Positions 6,539 to 14,558 of a stretch of DNA of 58,969 bases are shown here, one piece after another (positions within the stretch are counted from its first letter, which is position 1; each line of letters begins with the position of its first letter). The translations under genes were made by a program, and so were the position numbers. The notes beneath the pieces were generated by a model. It was given only the letters and a program-made list of their open reading frames with translations, was not told the origin of the DNA and made no database searches. Source of the stretch: Desulfuromonas sp. TF. GTDB lineage: Bacteria; Desulfobacterota; Desulfuromonadia; Desulfuromonadales; ATBO01. The DNA is taken from NCBI RefSeq assembly GCF_000472285.1, contig NZ_KI421412.1:435381-494349 (forward strand). The letters are read 5' to 3'.

Positions 6539-7885
6539 TCAGCGCTGGGCGGCTTCCCCGCGGAAGAGCCAGATGCAGCTGAACTCGCTCTTTTTGAAGG
6601 TGCTGTGGGCGATGGCGATCACTCCATCGGCATTGACGGCGAGCTTCCTCATCAGCAGCCCTTGCCTGCCGCCGCCGGTGCCGAGTGCCGGATCGACGCT
6701 CCCTGGAAGGATCGCAGGGGACGCGAACGTCCGCCCACCATCCCGTGAATACGTGAACCCGAGCCCTTCAGGATAGCTTACCGGCTCGGGGAAAAGCTCC
6801 CAGACGATGTAGAGGTTGTCCCCCCCATCCAGACCCATCCCCGGAAAATTCATGCTCTCCCATCGTCCAGCCGGTCCGGCAATCTCCCGCGCCTTTTCGA
6901 AGTCGCCCTCGCCGGCCTTCAACCGGGCGTAGCGGATGTGATAGCGCTCCAGAGGGCCGCCGGAGCTTTCGGCGTAAACGAGATGAACGGTCCCCTTGGC
7001 GTCCACGGCGATTTTCGGCGCGTCGGCATGCCCCTCGCTCCGGGCGACGATCCGCGGCTCGCCGAAGGACCGCCCGTGATCGGCCGACCTGGCGAAATGG
7101 ATGTCGGCGGACGGCTCTTCTCCGACGGTCCAGGCGATATAAACTTCGCCTCCGGCTCCGGCGGCCAGGGAAGGGGCGCGGGCGGGATCCGCATCGCTTC
7201 CGTTCCAGATGTGCATCGGCTCGGAGAAGCTCACGCCCCCATCGGTGGAGCGGCTGAACCGCAGGGCTCCTTCGTATTCGGTCCAGGCGGCGTAGAGGTT
7301 CCCGCTGGGGGCCAGGGTGATGTCCAAGCTCCCGTTGTGCCAGTAGTCCTTCGTGAGACGCCCCTTCCCTGCGCCGGCGATGGTCTTCGAGAGATTGATC
7401 GGTTTGCTGAAGGTCTTCCCGCCGTCGGCCGAACGCGCGAAAAAGATTTCGCCGCCATGCGTCCCGCCGGAAAAGACGATCTCCTGCCACAGGATGTACA
7501 CTCGGCCCGGATCGGAGGAGGTGAGCACCATCCGGGGAAGCCAGGAGAAGACTTGCGGGCTCCTGGAAACGTTGACTGATTCCTCGAAGCGCTTTCCTCC
7601 ATTCGGCTCGTAGACCTGGAAGAAGATGTCCTGCCGGGACTGGTCGGCCCAAGCGACCGCGATCATCCCCCTCTCGTCAATAGCCACGGCGGGATCATCC
7701 ACGTAATGGAATTCCGATTCGTTCATGCGCCAGGGGCCCTGGTATCCGCCGCCCGATGCCACCTTGATCCTTTTATCCCACCTCATCCCCGGCGAATCCG
7801 ACCCTCCCGACGCGGGTGCCGCCACCAGTAGAATCCCCAGGAGCGTGGCAAGCCCTGAGCGTACAGGGGGAAATCTTGACCTCAT
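6539..7885 (-). CDS. secreted BNR/Asp-box repeat protein (sialidase-like propeller)
   Basis: A protein of 448 residues with a signal peptide (about 1-27, ending APASGG). It carries several Asp-box repeats of the form S-x-D-x-G-x-(T/S)-F (SADGGKTF, STDGGVSF, SADHGRSF, SRDGGRTF), the mark of a six-bladed beta-propeller as in sialidases. The catalytic Arg triad of true sialidases is not evident, so enzymatic activity should not be assumed; many bacterial BNR proteins are uncharacterised binding proteins. GAGGAGAGG precedes the ATG. It is transcribed towards the cbc-like operon and leaves almost no intergenic space for separate terminators. Confidence 0.75.
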   Translation of the reverse strand: MRSRFPPVRSGLATLLGILLVAAPASGGSDSPGMRWDKRIKVASGGGYQGPWRMNESEFHYVDDPAVAIDERGMIAVAWADQSRQDIFFQVYEPNGGKRFEESVNVSRSPQVFSWLPRMVLTSSDPGRVYILWQEIVFSGGTHGGEIFFARSADGGKTFSKPINLSKTIAGAGKGRLTKDYWHNGSLDITLAPSGNLYAAWTEYEGALRFSRSTDGGVSFSEPMHIWNGSDADPARAPSLAAGAGGEVYIAWTVGEEPSADIHFARSADHGRSFGEPRIVARSEGHADAPKIAVDAKGTVHLVYAESSGGPLERYHIRYARLKAGEGDFEKAREIAGPAGRWESMNFPGMGLDGGDNLYIVWELFPEPVSYPEGLGFTYSRDGGRTFASPAILPGSVDPALGTGGGRQGLLMRKLAVNADGVIAIAHSTFKKSEFSCIWLFRGEAAQR

Positions 7886-8050
7886 GGCGCCTCTCCTCGC
7901 TGAATGACCTCTCTCCTTACACGCCTAGCTCAAAATCGCCCCCTGTCAATTGCCCTCCTGGAGGTCGGGACAGCTTTTTTTCTTTATCTTTTACCGAACA
8001 TTGACGCAGACTGTCGTCCTGAGAAATCTCCCCTTGAAAGGTTCTGAAAA

Positions 8051-9220
8051 ATGGTTCCATCCGAGCAGCGACCGATGCTGCGCTTTCTGATCGTCCAGAC
8101 CGCCGCCTCGGTCGTCGGCCTGCAGGCCTGGATGATCCTGTTCAACAACTTCGCGGTGGAAGTCGCCGGCCTGGACGGTCTGCAGATCGGGGTCATCGGT
8201 TCGGTGCGCGAAGTCCCGGGATTTCTGGCTCTGCTGGCGGTGTTCGTCATGCTGGTGATCCGGGAGCATCGGCTCTCGGCCCTCTCCATCGTCTTTCTCG
8301 GCGTCGGCACGGCCCTGACCGGGCTTTTCCCCACCTATTCCGGCCTGGTGATAACCACCCTGATCATGAGCTTCGGTTTTCACTATTTCGAGACGACCAA
8401 CCAGTCCCTGACCCTGCAGTATTTCAGCACCGCCACCTCTCCCCTGGTCTTCGGCCGGCTTCGCAGCCTGGCCGCGGCGACCAGCATCGCCGCGGGGCTC
8501 CTGATTTTCCTGATGAGCCTGGCGTTCAGCTACCGGATCATGTTTCTGACGCTTGGCCTCCTGGTGGTCGCGGCCGGCATCTGGGGGCTTTTTCAGGATC
8601 CCACCCACCGCCAGGTGGAGCCGCAGCACACCGGGATGATCTTCCGGCGAAAATACTCCCTCTTCTATTTTCTCACTTTCATGGCCGGCGCCCGCCGGCA
8701 GATCTTCATCGCCTTTTCGATCTTCCTGCTGGTCAAGGTGTTCGATTGCACGGTGACGGAGATCACCCTGCTCTTCGTCGTCAACAATGCCGTCAACTAC
8801 GTGCTGAGCCCCGCCATCGGCCGGGCCATCGTCCGCTTCGGCGAACGGTGCGTCCTCTCCCTGGAGTACGGAGGCCTGATCGGCGTCTTTCTGGTCTACG
8901 CCTTCAGCGGGTCGAAAGCGGTGGTGATCGCGATGTACATCCTTGACCACATCCTGTTCAACTTCGCCATCGCCATCCGCACCTATTTCCAGAAGGTGGC
9001 CGACCCCCGGGACATCGCCCCGAGCATGGCGGTCGGCTTCACCATCAACCACATCGCCGCCGTGGTGCTGCCGGTGATGGGCGGGGCGCTCTGGATGGTC
9101 GATTACCGCATACCGTTCATCGCCGGGGCCGTGCTCAGCCTCGTCTCCCTGCTGGCGGTGCAGCTCATCCCCCGTCACCGCCAACTGCAGGAGTCCCTGG
9201 CTGAGCGGGCCGCCTCCTGA
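8051..9220 (+). CDS. major facilitator superfamily transporter
   Basis: An integral membrane protein of 389 residues with about eleven to twelve hydrophobic spans in two halves and a polar central loop (about residues 185-205), the usual MFS layout. The substrate cannot be told from sequence. GAAAGG lies 7 bases before the ATG. It is divergent from the BNR-repeat gene, with 165 bp between them for both promoters, and is followed by a strong terminator at 9279, so it is likely a single-gene transcript. Confidence 0.8.
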   Translation: MVPSEQRPMLRFLIVQTAASVVGLQAWMILFNNFAVEVAGLDGLQIGVIGSVREVPGFLALLAVFVMLVIREHRLSALSIVFLGVGTALTGLFPTYSGLVITTLIMSFGFHYFETTNQSLTLQYFSTATSPLVFGRLRSLAAATSIAAGLLIFLMSLAFSYRIMFLTLGLLVVAAGIWGLFQDPTHRQVEPQHTGMIFRRKYSLFYFLTFMAGARRQIFIAFSIFLLVKVFDCTVTEITLLFVVNNAVNYVLSPAIGRAIVRFGERCVLSLEYGGLIGVFLVYAFSGSKAVVIAMYILDHILFNFAIAIRTYFQKVADPRDIAPSMAVGFTINHIAAVVLPVMGGALWMVDYRIPFIAGAVLSLVSLLAVQLIPRHRQLQESLAERAAS

Positions 9221-9278
9221 TATCCGGATGGAATCCGGTTGCTACCGGCCGGCCTTAGATGGTAAGATGACTTTCGTG

Positions 9279-9307
9279 AACCACAGGGATCACCCCTGTG
9301 GTTTTTC
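9279..9307 (+). terminator. rho-independent terminator after the MFS gene
   Basis: AACCACAGGG (9279-9288) pairs with CCCTGTGGTT (9294-9303) around a five-base loop, followed by a T run. It ends the transcript of the MFS transporter. Confidence 0.85.
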
Positions 9308-9367
9308 CTTTTCCGGTCAACCGCTTGGCTCAAGTTTTTCCTTTATTCAAGAGAAAGAAGTGTTTCC

Positions 9368-11002
9368 ATGATCAGCGCTCACAACGTGACCCTCGCCTAC
9401 GGCAAGAGGGTCATTTTCAAGGACGTCAACATCAAGTTCATCCCCGGCAACTGCTATGGCCTCATCGGAGCCAACGGGGCCGGCAAATCAACCTTCCTGA
9501 AGATCCTCGCCGGGGAGCTCGAGGGGGACAGGGGAGAGATCTCCACCGGTCCCGGCGAGCGGATCGCCATGCTGCGCCAGGATCATTTCGCCTTCGACGA
9601 AGAGACCGTCTTCAACACCGTGATGATGGGACACCAGCGGCTGTACAAGGTGATGGCCGAGCGCGAGGCGATCTATTCCAAGGGGGAGTTCAGCGAAGAG
9701 GACGGCATCCGCTCCGGTGAACTGGAAGCCGAGTTCGCCGAAATGAACGGCTACGAGGCCGAATCGGAAGCGGCGGTGCTCCTCAACGGCCTCGGCATCT
9801 CCGAAGAGCTGCGCCACAAGAAGATGAAGGAGCTCGAAGGGGGCGAGAAGGTCCGCGTGCTGCTGGCCCAGGCCCTGTTCGGCGCCCCCGATATCCTGCT
9901 CCTCGACGAACCGACCAACCACCTCGACCTGAAATCGATCGCCTGGCTGGAAGAGTTCCTCTCCCGCTTTCAGAACACCGTCATCGTCGTCTCCCATGAC
10001 CGCCACTTTCTCAACCAGGTCTGCACGCATGTGGCCGATATCGACTTCGGCAGGATCACCGTCTATGTGGGGAACTACGACTTCTGGTACCAGGCCAGCC
10101 AGCTGGCTCTGAAGCAGAAGCAGGAGGAAAACCGCAAGACCACGGAAAAGGCCAACGAGCTCAAGGAGTTCATCCAGCGCTTCTCCTCCAACGCCTCCAA
10201 GGCCAAGCAGGCGACCTCGCGCAAGAAGCTCCTCGACAAATTGACCCTCGAGGACATGCCCGTCTCCTCCCGGAAATACCCTTTCGTCGTCTTCAAGCCG
10301 GAGCGCCCCTGCGGCGACATCATCCTCGAGATCAAGGACCTCTCCAAGACCGTCGACGGGGTCAAGGTGCTGGACAACTTCAGCCTGACCGTCAACAAGG
10401 GGGACAAGATCGCCTTCGTCGGCGGCGACGCCCTGACCAAGACCACCCTCTTCCAGGTCCTCACCGGCGAGCTCGAACCCGACAGCGGCAGCTACCGCTT
10501 CGGGGTCACCATCACCGCCGCCTCCTTTCCCAAGGAGAACGGCCGCTACTTCGAAAACGACCTGAACCTGATCGAGTGGCTGCGCCAGTTCGCACCCACC
10601 GAAGGGGAGAGTTTTGCCCGCGGCTTTCTCGGCCGCATGCTCTTCTCCGGTGAAGAGGCGACCAAGAAATCCAACGTACTCTCCGGGGGGGAGAAGGTGC
10701 GTTGCATGCTCGCCCGAATGATGCTCACCGGGGCCAACGTGCTGGTGTTCGACGAGCCGACCAACCACCTCGATCTCGAATCGATCACCGCCCTGAACAA
10801 CGGGCTGATCGCCTACTCCGAGGTGATCCTGTTCGCCACCCACGACCATACGTTCCTGTCGACGGTGGCCAACCGGATCGTCGAATTCACCCCCGGCGGA
10901 TTCATCGACCGGGCGATGACGTTTGACGACTACCTCGAAAGCCCCGAAGTCTCCAGGATCCGGGAGGAGCTCTTCCAGGGGGAGGCCGTGCTGTCACTGT
11001 AA
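9368..11002 (+). CDS. ABC-F family ATPase (YbiT/YkpA-like)
   Basis: A soluble ATPase of 544 residues with two tandem ABC domains and no membrane spans. Domain 1 has Walker A GANGAGKST, signature LEGGEKVR and Walker B LLLDEPTNHLDL. Domain 2 has GGDALTKTT, LSGGEKVR and VFDEPTNHLDL. The second P-loop has Thr in place of the last Gly; related YkpA-type proteins also vary there, so this is probably a subfamily feature and not damage. A charged linker (about residues 240-300) rich in Lys, Glu and Ala joins the domains. ABC-F proteins act on the ribosome at the E site to regulate translation or protect against antibiotics; the length and motifs suit the housekeeping YbiT branch. Confidence 0.9.
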   Translation: MISAHNVTLAYGKRVIFKDVNIKFIPGNCYGLIGANGAGKSTFLKILAGELEGDRGEISTGPGERIAMLRQDHFAFDEETVFNTVMMGHQRLYKVMAEREAIYSKGEFSEEDGIRSGELEAEFAEMNGYEAESEAAVLLNGLGISEELRHKKMKELEGGEKVRVLLAQALFGAPDILLLDEPTNHLDLKSIAWLEEFLSRFQNTVIVVSHDRHFLNQVCTHVADIDFGRITVYVGNYDFWYQASQLALKQKQEENRKTTEKANELKEFIQRFSSNASKAKQATSRKKLLDKLTLEDMPVSSRKYPFVVFKPERPCGDIILEIKDLSKTVDGVKVLDNFSLTVNKGDKIAFVGGDALTKTTLFQVLTGELEPDSGSYRFGVTITAASFPKENGRYFENDLNLIEWLRQFAPTEGESFARGFLGRMLFSGEEATKKSNVLSGGEKVRCMLARMMLTGANVLVFDEPTNHLDLESITALNNGLIAYSEVILFATHDHTFLSTVANRIVEFTPGGFIDRAMTFDDYLESPEVSRIREELFQGEAVLSL

Positions 11003-11045
11003 GTGGGAGGTCGAATACCCAGATTTTATGATAGGAGGAGGTTTT

Positions 11046-11642
11046 ATGAATGAAACGCTGAAAACCATAGAAAAGCGCCACAGCATCCGGTCCTTCACCG
11101 AGCAGCCCGTCTCGGAGGAGGCTCTGAAAGCCATCCTCGAGGCCGCCAACCAGGCCCCGTCGGCCCATAATCAGCAGGCGTGGCGGTTCGTGGTGGTCAA
11201 AGGAGAAAAGAAGGCCGAACTCGCCGCCCTGGTCAGCTCAAGGGCCGGGGATTTCCCCAAGGCCTCTTCGGCCCTTCTGCGCATGGCCGCCCGCAGCATC
11301 AAGTCGGCATCGGTGGTCATCGCGGTGGTGAATACCGGGGAGCTGATCAACCACGGGACCAATCTCTTCCGGCTGAACGCGAATCAGTCCCTCGACTTTT
11401 TTCGCACCATGGAGATCCAGAGCTCGGCCGCGGCCGTGCAGAACATGCTCCTTGCCGCCACCTCCCTCGGGCTTTCCACCGTATGGCTCGGAGTGCTCTT
11501 TCTGATCAAGGATGAGGTGATCGAGTTTTTCGGCGAGCCCGAAGGGGAATTCATGGCGGTCATTCCCGTCGGGTATGCCGCCAAGGAGAGCCAGGGCCCG
11601 GGCAAAAGGCCCCTGGAGATGCAGGTGCGGGTGCTTGAGTAG
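11046..11642 (+). CDS. nitroreductase family FMN oxidoreductase
   Basis: A flavoenzyme of 198 residues. The N-terminus has the family's FMN-contacting RHSIRSF and the APSAHNQQ-WRFVVV segment. The C-terminal half has the conserved AAVQNMLLAATSLGLSTVW helix region and ends with an IPVGYAA strand. Members reduce nitro groups, quinones or flavins with NAD(P)H; the real substrate is unknown. AGGAGG lies 6 bases before the ATG at 11046, well inside a longer open frame. It sits 43 bases after the ABC-F gene and 12 before the YheU-like gene, so these three are probably one transcript. Confidence 0.9.
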   Translation: MNETLKTIEKRHSIRSFTEQPVSEEALKAILEAANQAPSAHNQQAWRFVVVKGEKKAELAALVSSRAGDFPKASSALLRMAARSIKSASVVIAVVNTGELINHGTNLFRLNANQSLDFFRTMEIQSSAAAVQNMLLAATSLGLSTVWLGVLFLIKDEVIEFFGEPEGEFMAVIPVGYAAKESQGPGKRPLEMQVRVLE

Positions 11643-11654
11643 GGGGAGGAAGTC

Positions 11655-11900
11655 GTGTCTCGGGAAAAATCAGCCGGAAATAACGAAGAAGGGATCGAGG
11701 TCCCTTACGAACAGATCCACCCGGACACCCTGAGAAACCTGATCCAGGAGTTCGTGACGCGGGACGGAGCGGACTGGGCGGATGCCGGCTGTGCGCTGGA
11801 GGATAAGGTGGAGCAGGTTCTGCGACAGCTGAGAGACAAAAAGGTCAAAGTCGTTTTCGACCTGACGTCGCAAACGGCGAACATCGTCGCAAGCCGCTGA
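11655..11900 (+). CDS. YheU family protein (UPF0270)
   Basis: A protein of 81 residues recognised by the family pattern: VPYEQIHPDTLRNLI, then EFVTRDGADW, then LEDKVEQVLRQL and a C-terminal strand. The E. coli homolog YheU is about 72 residues and has no known function. The start is a GTG at 11655 preceded by GGGGAGG. It is the last gene before a strong terminator at 11933. Confidence 0.8.
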   Translation: MSREKSAGNNEEGIEVPYEQIHPDTLRNLIQEFVTRDGADWADAGCALEDKVEQVLRQLRDKKVKVVFDLTSQTANIVASR

Positions 11901-12228
11901 AAACCGGCCTTTAAAATCGAGAGTTTACCTGTAAAGGGGGCAGAAATCATTCTGCCCCCTTTCTCGTTTGCACCCAAACGCTACCCGCGCTCTCCAACGT
12001 CAATGCCCCCTCTGTCTTGACACGCCGGATCTTGATGATAACACGGATGTTAGTGATTGTTTCGACCGACGATTCTAGGGGAGATTTTGAAGCGAAATGG
12101 AAATCATGGATACGAGCATCGTCGTAGCCCTTATGTCAGCTCTCCCTCTTGGGAGGAGAACAGCCGGAACCGGCTGAATTGAGCAGGGTAGACAGCGGAT
12201 AACAGCCCGCTGCCCGCGGGAAGGACTT
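11901..12228. other. intergenic region between the YheU-like and SGNH-lipoprotein genes
   Basis: This 328-base gap contains the terminator at 11933-11965. The remaining 260 bases should hold the promoter of the next gene. A small hairpin (CAGCCGGAACCGGCTG) lies at about 12162-12177, roughly 50 bases before the start codon. I see no riboswitch, tRNA or small gene. Confidence 0.5.
11933..11965 (+). terminator. rho-independent terminator after the ABC-F/nitroreductase/YheU operon
   Basis: AAAGGGGGCAGAA (11933-11945) pairs perfectly with TTCTGCCCCCTTT (11950-11962) around a four-base loop, a 13-bp stem. Confidence 0.85.
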
Positions 12229-12933
12229 ATGAATTATCGATGGCTGGCAGGAATCATGGCGGCGGTCCTGTTCACCTCCTGCGGAGGCTCGTCTGATGAC
12301 GATGCGCCGCCGACTGTGGTAGAAGGACCCCTGGACTACATGGCGCTCGGAGCCAGCGATGCCTTCGGAATCGGCGCCTCCCCCCTGGAGAACGGCTATG
12401 TCTATCTCATCGACGATGCCCTGGAAGCGGAGCGGGGGGAGGACGTGGACCTCACGAACCTCGGTGTCCCCGGCGCCCTGGCCGACGACATACTGAACGC
12501 CCTTGAAATCGGCCTCGCCCTGGACGTCCGCCCCGACCTCGTAACCCTCTGGACCGGCGCCAACGACCTGACCCAGGGGCGCTCCCCGGAGGATTTCGGA
12601 GCCGACCTCGACGCCATCCTCGGACTGCTGGGCGAGGAGACCTCCGCCCTGATCTTCGTGGGCGACCTCCCCGACCTGACCGCCCTTCCTCGTTTCGTCG
12701 AAGATCCCGATGATGACGTCACCCTTGAACGGGTCGCGGCCTTCAATGCCGTGATCGAAGATCTGGTGGCCCGTCACGAGGCCAGGCTGGTCCGGCTTTC
12801 TACCCTGGATGTGGGGGACGAATTGACCAGCGATGTGGATGGGTTTCATCCGTCAGATGAAGGGCATGCGCAGATCGCCGAACTGTTCCTGCAGGTTATC
12901 CGCCCCGCCTTTGGTCTTCCCGCGCCCGAGTGA
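12229..12933 (+). CDS. SGNH/GDSL hydrolase lipoprotein
   Basis: A predicted esterase-type hydrolase of 234 residues with a lipoprotein signal (Cys 18 in LFTSCGG). The SGNH blocks are present in order: catalytic Ser in GASDAFGIG (block I), Gly in LGVPGA (II), Asn in WTGANDL (III) and the Asp-x-x-His pair in DGFHPSDEGH (V). It should act in the envelope on ester or acetyl groups; the substrate is unknown. A stretch after the Cys is acidic (SSDDDAPP), perhaps a flexible tether. The ATG follows GGGAAGGACTT. It is alone, downstream of a terminator and convergent with the RdgC-like gene. Confidence 0.8.
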   Translation: MNYRWLAGIMAAVLFTSCGGSSDDDAPPTVVEGPLDYMALGASDAFGIGASPLENGYVYLIDDALEAERGEDVDLTNLGVPGALADDILNALEIGLALDVRPDLVTLWTGANDLTQGRSPEDFGADLDAILGLLGEETSALIFVGDLPDLTALPRFVEDPDDDVTLERVAAFNAVIEDLVARHEARLVRLSTLDVGDELTSDVDGFHPSDEGHAQIAELFLQVIRPAFGLPAPE

Positions 12934-13077
12934 GGTAGGAGACTGGATTGGCGGAGTTTTCCCACTTCGATCAGGCGCCGGAGGAGACGCTGCGGCGCTT
13001 CGGATTCAGCTAGGAGGCTGTCAGACTAGCCTGGAAATTTTCTTCTTTAAATCTCCTGTCTTACCGTCGCTTTCCAT

Positions 13078-14244
13078 TCAGTCGTCGGCCAGCCATTCTT
13101 CGATTTTTCTCTTCTGCTCACTCCATCCGTCCCCGAGTCGCTCCCCGAGAAAGGCGGCATAGAGGCTGTCAAAGAGCTGCAGCCCTTCTTCCAGGACGTA
13201 CATCCGCTCGTAGAAGACGGCTTCCCTCTCGCTGACCTCGTCGGTGCGGTTGTCCTTTTCGATCTTGACGGGCGGGGCTTTGTAGGAGGCGAAGTGAAAC
13301 ATCTCCCCCTTCAGCGTCATTTTCCAGAGATGCTCCTGTTTTTCCAGATAGATGATCGCCTCGTTAATCTGCTTTCCGTTCTGAAGTGCGGTGCGCACCT
13401 CTCGAAAGTTGTCCTGGGGGCCTGCCACCGTGATTTTCTGCACCCCGCCGTCGCCCCCGCCGAGGAGGATCAGGCGATCATTGAGATAGGCGACGAAAAG
13501 CTCCTGCTCCAGGGCGGGACCGGTGAGGGAAACCCTGTATTCGGAGGTCTCGTTCATGGTGCGGTACATGAGCCAGAGCAAAAAGTCCCAGCCGAGCCAG
13601 CGGTTATCCTTGATCAGGTCGAGCGCGTTGTCCGTCGAAGCGCCGTTGGCTTTTCCCAGGGCCGGTTTGAGGCTGTCCTCCAGAACGTTTTCGGCCCGGG
13701 CGAAAGGATGGATCGCCACCAGGCGCAATACCTCGAAGGTCTGCTTGAACAGATTTTCGAACTGCTCCACCATTTTTGGGCTCAGGCTGGCAAAAGTGAC
13801 CAGACCGGTGCGGGTGTCCCAGACCGCATCATAAATGGAGGGAGCCGGAAGGGTTTTGGACAGGAGAGCGCCGCGAACCGCATCCCGCAGCTCCTCCTTC
13901 TTCTGCTTGGGGACTCGCTGCAGGCCGGGATGGGCGATCAGGAATTCGCGTTCGGCCATTTCCATATGGGCTCGGAAAAGGTTGGCGGGGACTCGGCGCT
14001 GATCCCGGCGCAGGCTGAAGGCGATGTAGTGGTCCCGCTGAAACGTACTGGGAGAGACGAAGCTGCTCTCCTTTGCATCGTCGATGTGAACCCAGCCGAC
14101 GGAAAGTTCCTCTGCCGTATGGTCGATGGAACGAAATCCGTCCCCGTTCAGGCGCTCGCCTACCCAGGCGAAAAGATCGGCGGCGGGCGGGTTTCCCTCG
14201 ACCCTGAACTGGCAGATGCTTGCGGTATTGGAAAGAATGCCCAT
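13078..14244 (-). CDS. rdgC: RdgC-like recombination-associated protein
   Basis: A protein of 388 residues. The first half resembles the RdgC family: an N-terminal strand (GILSNTASICQFRV), a WVHIDD segment, and the conserved region where QKKEELRDAVRGALLSK is followed by a strand describing the D-T-x-x-G-L-V-x-F motif. RdgC proteins bind DNA as ring-shaped dimers and restrain RecA. The E. coli protein has about 303 residues; the extra 80-90 residues here lie at the C-terminus and have no recognised domain. A divergent AGGAG precedes the ATG. It is isolated, convergent with the lipoprotein gene and divergent from the hybrid kinase. Assignment rests on pattern recognition only. Confidence 0.6.
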   Translation of the reverse strand: MGILSNTASICQFRVEGNPPAADLFAWVGERLNGDGFRSIDHTAEELSVGWVHIDDAKESSFVSPSTFQRDHYIAFSLRRDQRRVPANLFRAHMEMAEREFLIAHPGLQRVPKQKKEELRDAVRGALLSKTLPAPSIYDAVWDTRTGLVTFASLSPKMVEQFENLFKQTFEVLRLVAIHPFARAENVLEDSLKPALGKANGASTDNALDLIKDNRWLGWDFLLWLMYRTMNETSEYRVSLTGPALEQELFVAYLNDRLILLGGGDGGVQKITVAGPQDNFREVRTALQNGKQINEAIIYLEKQEHLWKMTLKGEMFHFASYKAPPVKIEKDNRTDEVSEREAVFYERMYVLEEGLQLFDSLYAAFLGERLGDGWSEQKRKIEEWLADD

Positions 14245-14558
14245 TCTGATACTCCTTTTTTGCGGCGTGACGAAATTCAGGGCAATTGCGGAGCCGGGAG
14301 AGGAAAGGCATGATCGTCCCCGCCCGGCGGCTCATAGTGGATACACTTTTTCCTACCCGGAGGCAAGGTTTATCTGAGAAGAGACAGGGGTGCAAAATTC
14401 TCGCACTCAAGACCGGGAAATTTACAAAAAGGCTTTGCAAGGACTCGATAAGTTGATAATATTGCGACGTTTGCCGCCCGGCTGACGATTCTCCATCTTT
14501 TTCAATACATTTGCCATTTTCCAGGAAAGTCCCGCAGTGATAGGGCGGGTGGGGATAA
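14245..14558. other. divergent promoter region between the rdgC-like and hybrid kinase genes
   Basis: This 314-base gap must hold promoters for both genes. For the kinase, TTGCAA (14435-14440) and TAATAT (14457-14462) with a 16-bp spacer form a weak sigma-70 candidate. No gene, tRNA or riboswitch is seen. Confidence 0.35.

Noticed and set aside
9368-11002. Possible broken ABC-F gene, because the second Walker A reads GGDALTKTT
   Set aside because: YkpA/YbiT-type proteins vary at this Gly and the rest of the domain, including the signature and Walker B, is intact.
11901-12228. Cyclic-di-GMP (GEMM) or other riboswitch, common in this order, before the SGNH-lipoprotein gene
   Set aside because: The conserved GEMM core sequences were not found here or in the other long gaps.
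12934-13077. Possible terminator AGGCT...AGCCT near 13014-13031 downstream of the SGNH-lipoprotein gene
   Set aside because: The stem is only 5 bp with a weak T run; too poor to list as a feature.
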